From the NCBI GenBank assembly GCA_965218875.1, contig OZ244707.1, positions 620,001 through 684,000 of the forward strand: DNA of 64,000 bases, read 5' to 3'. The stretch's first letter is position 1; the number at the start of each line of letters is the position of its first letter. This document shows, piece after piece, positions 60,149 to 64,000 of the stretch. Source of the DNA: CBDCMJ01 sp965218875. Lineage in GTDB: Bacteria > Chloroflexota > Dehalococcoidia > Lucifugimonadales > UBA3495. Made by a program: the position numbers and the translations under genes. The notes beneath the pieces are model-generated. The model made no database searches. It worked only from the letters and a program-made list of their open reading frames with translations, and was not told the origin of the DNA.

Positions 60149-60586
60149 ATGGACTGTCCCAGGTGTGGCTCGAACCTGAAGGCCACCAAGCACAAGGGCA
60201 TCACCATGGACCGGTGCGAGGGTTGCCAGGGCATGTGGCTGGACTACCCGGAGTTGGACCAGCTGGAAGACCGGGTGCTGGATGAAGACGAGAAAAAGGG
60301 GTCGATGATGACCAGGCCGGGCGCCAGCGAGATTTCGTGCCCCCAGTGCCGGGGGCCCATGCAGCAGTTCCGCTACCGCTACGACGAGCTATGGCTGGAC
60401 GTGTGCGCCGCCGAGCACGGGTTTTGGCTGGACAAAGGCGAAGAGGACCGGGTGCTGGAGCTGATGACCCAGCGCGTCCGCAGCCTGGATCGCTCCGGCA
60501 ACGCGGAGCAGGACTGGGCCCGGCTGCTGGGCCGCGTACGGAACAAGTCCTTTCTCCAGAAGATCAAGGACACCTTCCTGGGATAG
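60149..60586 (+). CDS. Protein with two TFIIB-type zinc ribbons
   Basis: A 145-residue soluble protein with two related zinc-ribbon halves: MDCPRCGSNLKATKHKGITM followed by CEGCQGMWLDYPELDQLE, and ISCPQCRGPMQQFRYRYDEL followed by VCAAEHGFWLDKGEEDRVLE (the last Cys of the second pair is replaced by His). The C-terminus is helical and basic. Members of this zf-TFIIB family are common in bacteria, with unknown function. AAAGGAG lies before ATG 60149. Convergent with the GMC oxidoreductase. Confidence 0.82.
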   Translation: MDCPRCGSNLKATKHKGITMDRCEGCQGMWLDYPELDQLEDRVLDEDEKKGSMMTRPGASEISCPQCRGPMQQFRYRYDELWLDVCAAEHGFWLDKGEEDRVLELMTQRVRSLDRSGNAEQDWARLLGRVRNKSFLQKIKDTFLG

Positions 60587-60615
60587 CCGGCCCCGCCGGT
60601 TGACGCCGAGAAGTC

Positions 60616-62166
60616 CTACCTGCCCTCTTTTATCCAGTCCGCCACCCGCTCCGCGATCATGATGGTGGTGGCGTTGGTGTTGGCCCGTATGACGTCCGGC
60701 ATGACCGACGCGTCCACCACCCTGATCCCATCCAACCCATAGACGTTGCAGTACTGGTCCACCACCGCCGCGGGGTCTGAGGCCGTCCCCATCTTGCAGG
60801 TGCCCGAGGAGTGGTGTTGGGTGCCCACGTTGCGCAGCAGCCAATTGTCCAAGGCCTCGTCGGAGACCAGGTCATCGTCGGTGGGGTTGAGCCGCTCCAG
60901 CACCCATTCGCTGAAGGGGGGCTGCTCGATGATGCGCAACGCGGTGCGAATGCCGTAGCGCATGCGGCTGAGGTCATAGGGGTCCGCCAGGTAGTTGTAG
61001 TCCAGGTCCGGCTGGACCTTGGGGTCCGTGGAGGCCAGGCGCAGGCGACCGGCGGTAACGGCGTTCTGCAGGGCGGTGCTGATGCCAAAGTGGAACTCGT
61101 CGCCTTCGATGCGGACACCCGCCGGGGCGTGCTCGCTGGACATCAGCAGCGGGCTTAGCTGAAGATCGCCCCGGGTGGGAGAGTCTTCGGGGCTGATGCG
61201 CAGACCAATCTGGATGCTGGGCGCCAGGTCTTCCGGGGGGTCGCCCCGGCCCCGGAGCAGCATGAAGGCGGCGGGATGGTCGCACAGGTTCTGGCCCACT
61301 CCCGGCAGGTCGTGGACCGTATCGATGCCCATCTCCCTTAGATGGTCCGCCGGGCCGACTCCCGAGAGCATGAGGATTTGAGGCGACGCGATGGCGCCGC
61401 CGCACAGGAGTACCCGGTCGCTTTCCACGAAGAAGGTCTCGTCGCCGCTTTCGGCTTCAATCCCGATGGCCCGCTTTCCCTCGAACCGGATGCGCCGTAC
61501 GGTGACGTCCCCCCGCACGGTGACGTTGAGCCGGTGGCGGACGTTGGCCAGGTAGGTGAGGGCGGTGCTCATGCGGACGCCGTCTATGTTGTTCAGGGGA
61601 CGGGCCGCGATGCCGGAGGAGTCCGGGTGGTTCTGATCGGGGTCCTCGCGGAACCCCAGGGCCACGCAGGCGTCGTAGTAGGCGCCGAAGTAGGGGAGCC
61701 AGTCCTCCCGCTTGTACCGGCGGACCGGGATGGGGCCGTCGTTGCCGTGGAAGTCCCCGCCGGGAAAGTCCAGGTCGGTCTCCAGCTTGCGGAAGTAAGG
61801 GAGGACGTTGGTGAACGCCCACTCGTCGTTGCCCCACTGGGCCCAGTTGTCGTAGTCCTCGGGCAGCCCCCGGAACAGCACCTGGCCGTTGATGGCGCTG
61901 GAGCCGCCGGTGGCCTTGCCCCTGGGGATAACCACCGGCTCGGTCTGCCGGGCCGAGCCCTTGGCCCTGAAGTCCCAGCTGTGGGGGCCGTAGGCGGAGC
62001 GCCACACGTGGTTGCCGCCTTTGATGTCTTCGGGCAGGTGCTCGAAGACGGGATAATCGGGGCCCGCCTCCAGCAACAACACGCTGACGCCGGGGTCATC
62101 AGACAGGCGGGCGGCCAGGACGCAGCCGGCGGACCCGCCCCCGACGATTACGTAATCGTACTTCAT
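60616..62166 (-). CDS. GMC-family oxidoreductase (choline dehydrogenase-like)
   Basis: A 516-residue FAD enzyme that oxidises an alcohol. N-terminal FAD fold YDYVIVGGGSAGCVLAARLS, VSVLLLEAGPDYPVFEHLPE, GMC signature 1 KATGGSSAINGQVLFRGLPE, signature 2 VLLCGGAIASPQILMLSGVG, and the active-site end NVGTQHHSSGTCKMGTASDP (catalytic His), then RVVDASVMPDVIRANTNATT. Closest in layout to choline/glucose-type dehydrogenases. Ribosome site GGAGAAGG precedes ATG 62166. An ISAs1 element lies 84 bases upstream of the start, where the promoter would be. Confidence 0.93.
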   Translation of the reverse strand: MKYDYVIVGGGSAGCVLAARLSDDPGVSVLLLEAGPDYPVFEHLPEDIKGGNHVWRSAYGPHSWDFRAKGSARQTEPVVIPRGKATGGSSAINGQVLFRGLPEDYDNWAQWGNDEWAFTNVLPYFRKLETDLDFPGGDFHGNDGPIPVRRYKREDWLPYFGAYYDACVALGFREDPDQNHPDSSGIAARPLNNIDGVRMSTALTYLANVRHRLNVTVRGDVTVRRIRFEGKRAIGIEAESGDETFFVESDRVLLCGGAIASPQILMLSGVGPADHLREMGIDTVHDLPGVGQNLCDHPAAFMLLRGRGDPPEDLAPSIQIGLRISPEDSPTRGDLQLSPLLMSSEHAPAGVRIEGDEFHFGISTALQNAVTAGRLRLASTDPKVQPDLDYNYLADPYDLSRMRYGIRTALRIIEQPPFSEWVLERLNPTDDDLVSDEALDNWLLRNVGTQHHSSGTCKMGTASDPAAVVDQYCNVYGLDGIRVVDASVMPDVIRANTNATTIMIAERVADWIKEGR

Positions 62167-62250
62167 TTACCTTCTCCGGTTGGCGGTTGAAACCCGGTTA
62201 ACGATACCAGCCGACGGTCGGTTTCTCAAGCGCGGTCCCGGCTGTCCCGC

Positions 62251-63482
62251 CAGGACGATTGCAAAGTCAGGAGGCTAGTCCGTAGAGGCGATTGATGGTC
62301 TGGGTTGGGCGAAAGGCGCAGGTTTTGGCTCGCAGGGGCAAGGACATCCGGGAAGGAAACCAGCCTTCCAGGCGCAGGGCGTTCAGCCCGGTGTTGACGA
62401 GGGTGGCATATATCTCACCCAGGCCGGGACGGCGAAGTGTGTGGACGTCCTCATCCCAACTGCGGTCCTTCACGTGATGCAGGCTGTTCTCAACGCTCCA
62501 GTGGTTGCGGAACGCCCGGAGCAGTTCTGCTGGGCCGCACTGCCGGGAACTCAGACTGGTCAGCAGATACCAGCGCTCCCGGCTTACCTCCCCGGTGGCT
62601 ATAGCCACCGTCTCCTTCTCCACCATCACCCCCTGCCTCGCCCCGGGAAACTCCAACTCCTCCCGGATGTAGTCGGCCAGTACGTCATCAGTCCAGATCC
62701 GCCGCCGCTCGATCACACCCGCTTTTTTTCCAGGGTCTCCGCCTGCGGCTCCTCCAGTTCCTCCCCGGCAAACCCGTCTTTTATTGCAGCCAGCGCCTCA
62801 GGCTGGTTGCCCTTGATTCGCACCAGATAGTCCCGCCGGTGGCTGACTATGGCTCGGCACAAGTCCCGCTCCGCATACAGGGCGTCCATGGTCAGCAGCC
62901 GCAGGCCAGGATAGTCCCCGAACAGCCGGCCCAGTTGTTCCCGCAACACCCCAGGTTCGTACCGCTTCTTCGACGCCGGCCACTGGGCTAAACACAACTT
63001 CAGGTCATGGGCCAGCACGTTCACCATCACCAGGGGATTCCCGTTGGCGTCCTCGGACTGCTTGGCCCACTTGCCGTCCACCGAGGCATTGAATTCCTGC
63101 TCCGCCACCACGTGGGACACCCAGCCGGTCAGGGCTCCCTGCAACTGCTCATAGGGCACCCCTGCCAGGGTGCGAGAGATGGTGGTGGCGTGGGGCGGAT
63201 GGTCCCGAACAAACCCCAGAGGCTCCCTCAGCCCCGGCCAGTGCATCTTGGCGAAGTGGGCGATGTGGGCCATGGTAGTCTGACCACAGACCAACCCCAG
63301 CAGGGTCAGACGCAGTACGGCTTGGAAGGGATGGCGGACTCCCCTGGCTCTCCTGGGGTCCGGCACTTGCTCCAAGCACTTGAACAGAGATTCCGCCGCC
63401 TCCATATCCTCACCCTCCCCTATCTCTTCTATCTCTTACCTGCCTTATATAAACCTCCTTCTCTGACTTTGCAATCGTCCTG
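62251..63482 (-). mobile_element. ISAs1-family insertion sequence
   Basis: 1232 bp. Inverted terminal repeats begin CAGGACGATTGCAAAGTCAG (left, 62251-62270), with the exact complement at 63463-63482. Flanking 10-bp direct repeats GCTGTCCCGC occur at 62241-62250 and 63483-63492. Size, CAG ends and a duplication of 8-10 bp fit ISAs1. Perfect repeats point to a recent insertion between the GMC gene and the CoA-transferase gene. Confidence 0.93.
62267..63405 (-). pseudogene. ISAs1-family transposase in two overlapping frames
   Basis: The first frame (63405-62713) covers the N-terminal DDE_Tnp_1-associated domain (CLEQVPDPRRARGVRHPFQA) and core (FNASVDGKWAKQSEDANGNP, LLTMDALYAERDLCRAIVSH, RRDYLVRIKGNQPEALAAIK). 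The second (62716-62267) holds WYLLTSLSSRQCGPAELLRA and RNHWSVENSLHHVKDRSWDE with the last catalytic Glu. They overlap as GTGA. At the junction the coding strand has seven A followed by G (complement T7 at 62723-62729), a classical A-AAA-AAG slippery site. The element may use -1 frameshifting, or the break may be a mutation or homopolymer error. Confidence 0.82.
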
Positions 63483-63568
63483 GCTGTCCCGCCGCTTCCA
63501 CTTCTGTTTTGAGGAGCCACCGGCTATACTTAGGCGGCCCACCACCGGGCCTGCCCAGGAGGACGGCC

Positions 63569-64000
63569 ATGGCGCCTGACCGAGCACCCCTGCAGTCCCA
63601 GCAGTTCGGCCCCTTGCAAGGGATCCGCATAGTCTCCACCGGCACCATCATTGCCCAGCCCTTCGCCGCCGCCATGGCCGCCGAAATGGGGGCCGAGGTG
63701 GTCCAAGTCGAACGTCCCGGCGTGGGGGACGTCTGGAGAGGCCTGGAGTTCCCCATCGACGGGCCGGACGGCGCCAAAGTTGCCGCGGGCTGGGTCCAGG
63801 ACCGGCGCAACACTCACCACGTCACCCTGGACCTGAGCGCTCCCGAGGGACGGGAGCTGTTCCTGCGGCTGGTCTCCGACGCCGACATCTGGATGGAAGC
63901 GTCCATTCCCGGGACCTACCCGGCGTGGGGCTTGGACGACGACACGGTCCTACAGGTCAATCCCCGCCTGGTAATCGCTCACGTGTCGGGCTACGGCCAG
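63569..64000 (+). CDS. Class III (CaiB/BaiF-like) CoA-transferase, 3' end outside window
   Basis: The first 144 residues of a formyl-CoA-transferase-like family III enzyme, which moves CoA between carboxylic acids. Seen: PLQGIRIVSTGTIIAQPFAA, AMAAEMGAEVVQVERPGVGD (first Rossmann-like unit), NTHHVTLDLSAPEGRELFLR, LVSDADIWMEASIPGTYPAW, LVIAHVSGYGQ. The position of the nucleophilic Asp of this family corresponds to residues beyond the visible part or the SDADIWMEA region. The usual length is about 400 residues. AGGAGG is seven bases before ATG 63569. The promoter region has been displaced by the ISAs1 element ending 86 bases upstream. Confidence 0.9.
   Translation, partial: MAPDRAPLQSQQFGPLQGIRIVSTGTIIAQPFAAAMAAEMGAEVVQVERPGVGDVWRGLEFPIDGPDGAKVAAGWVQDRRNTHHVTLDLSAPEGRELFLRLVSDADIWMEASIPGTYPAWGLDDDTVLQVNPRLVIAHVSGYGQ

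Overview
High-GC bacterial DNA. The gene content points to Chloroflexota, most likely a marine SAR202-type Dehalococcoidia: tandem flavin-dependent (luciferase-like) monooxygenases, an enolase-superfamily enzyme, a HpaB-type hydroxylase, a GMC oxidoreductase, FAH and enoyl-CoA hydratase enzymes, a class III CoA-transferase, and a complete alternative complex III. No rRNA or species marker is present, so the placement is inference.

Layout. 1-8.3 kb: catabolic and transport genes (an amino-acid-binding protein running off the left edge, a two-gene HTH cassette, two paralogous LLM oxidoreductases, a class III aminotransferase, a PhnD-like binding protein, a PAC2 protein). 8.5-33.8 kb: an accessory region that begins with tRNA-Arg(TCT) followed by a tyrosine integrase. 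It holds small regulators, broken transposases (IS5, IS1182, IS3, IS630), an intact IS3 element with inverted repeats and a 3-bp target duplication, an IS5-type transposase, a frameshifted endo/exonuclease/phosphatase, a one-polypeptide histidine kinase/response regulator/DNA-binding protein, two lipoproteins that share a leader but carry different repeat domains (RCC1-like and ankyrin), a PD-(D/E)XK nuclease next to a small conserved protein, an M1-type peptidase lipoprotein, and an AT-richer ubiquitin-like conjugation cluster at 29.0-32.4 kb. 34.1-42 kb: amidohydrolase, enolase-superfamily enzyme, YyaL-type protein, an unrecognised protein, a probable selenocysteine-containing redoxin and a HpaB-family hydroxylase. 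42.1-51 kb: a complete alternative complex III operon behind a strong sigma70-like promoter. 51.1-56.4 kb: cytochrome c maturation genes (CcmH, CcmF, a CcmI-like protein, an unknown secreted protein, CcmG/ResA). 56.5-64 kb: ROK kinase, FAH hydrolase, enoyl-CoA hydratase, zinc-ribbon protein, GMC oxidoreductase, an ISAs1-family element with a 10-bp target duplication, and a CoA-transferase cut by the right edge.

How the genes work together. The respiratory block makes physiological sense as one unit: quinol is oxidised by the complex at 42.2-51.0 kb, and the adjacent ccm genes attach the haem that its cytochromes need. Its last subunit is a mono-haem cytochrome c fused to a blue-copper domain, so the complex may carry its own electron carrier.

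The two strongest leads are different in kind. The first is the cluster at 29.0-32.4 kb: a ubiquitin-like protein, a ThiF/E1-like activating enzyme, a DUF6527-type zinc protein, and a putative nucleoside-deoxyribosyltransferase-like effector interrupted by one in-frame TGA. The second is the redoxin at 39.95-40.42 kb, whose in-frame TGA sits exactly at the first position of a UxxC redox motif and is followed by a SECIS-like hairpin. Several coding breaks fall in homopolymer runs, so assembly error must be considered for those.
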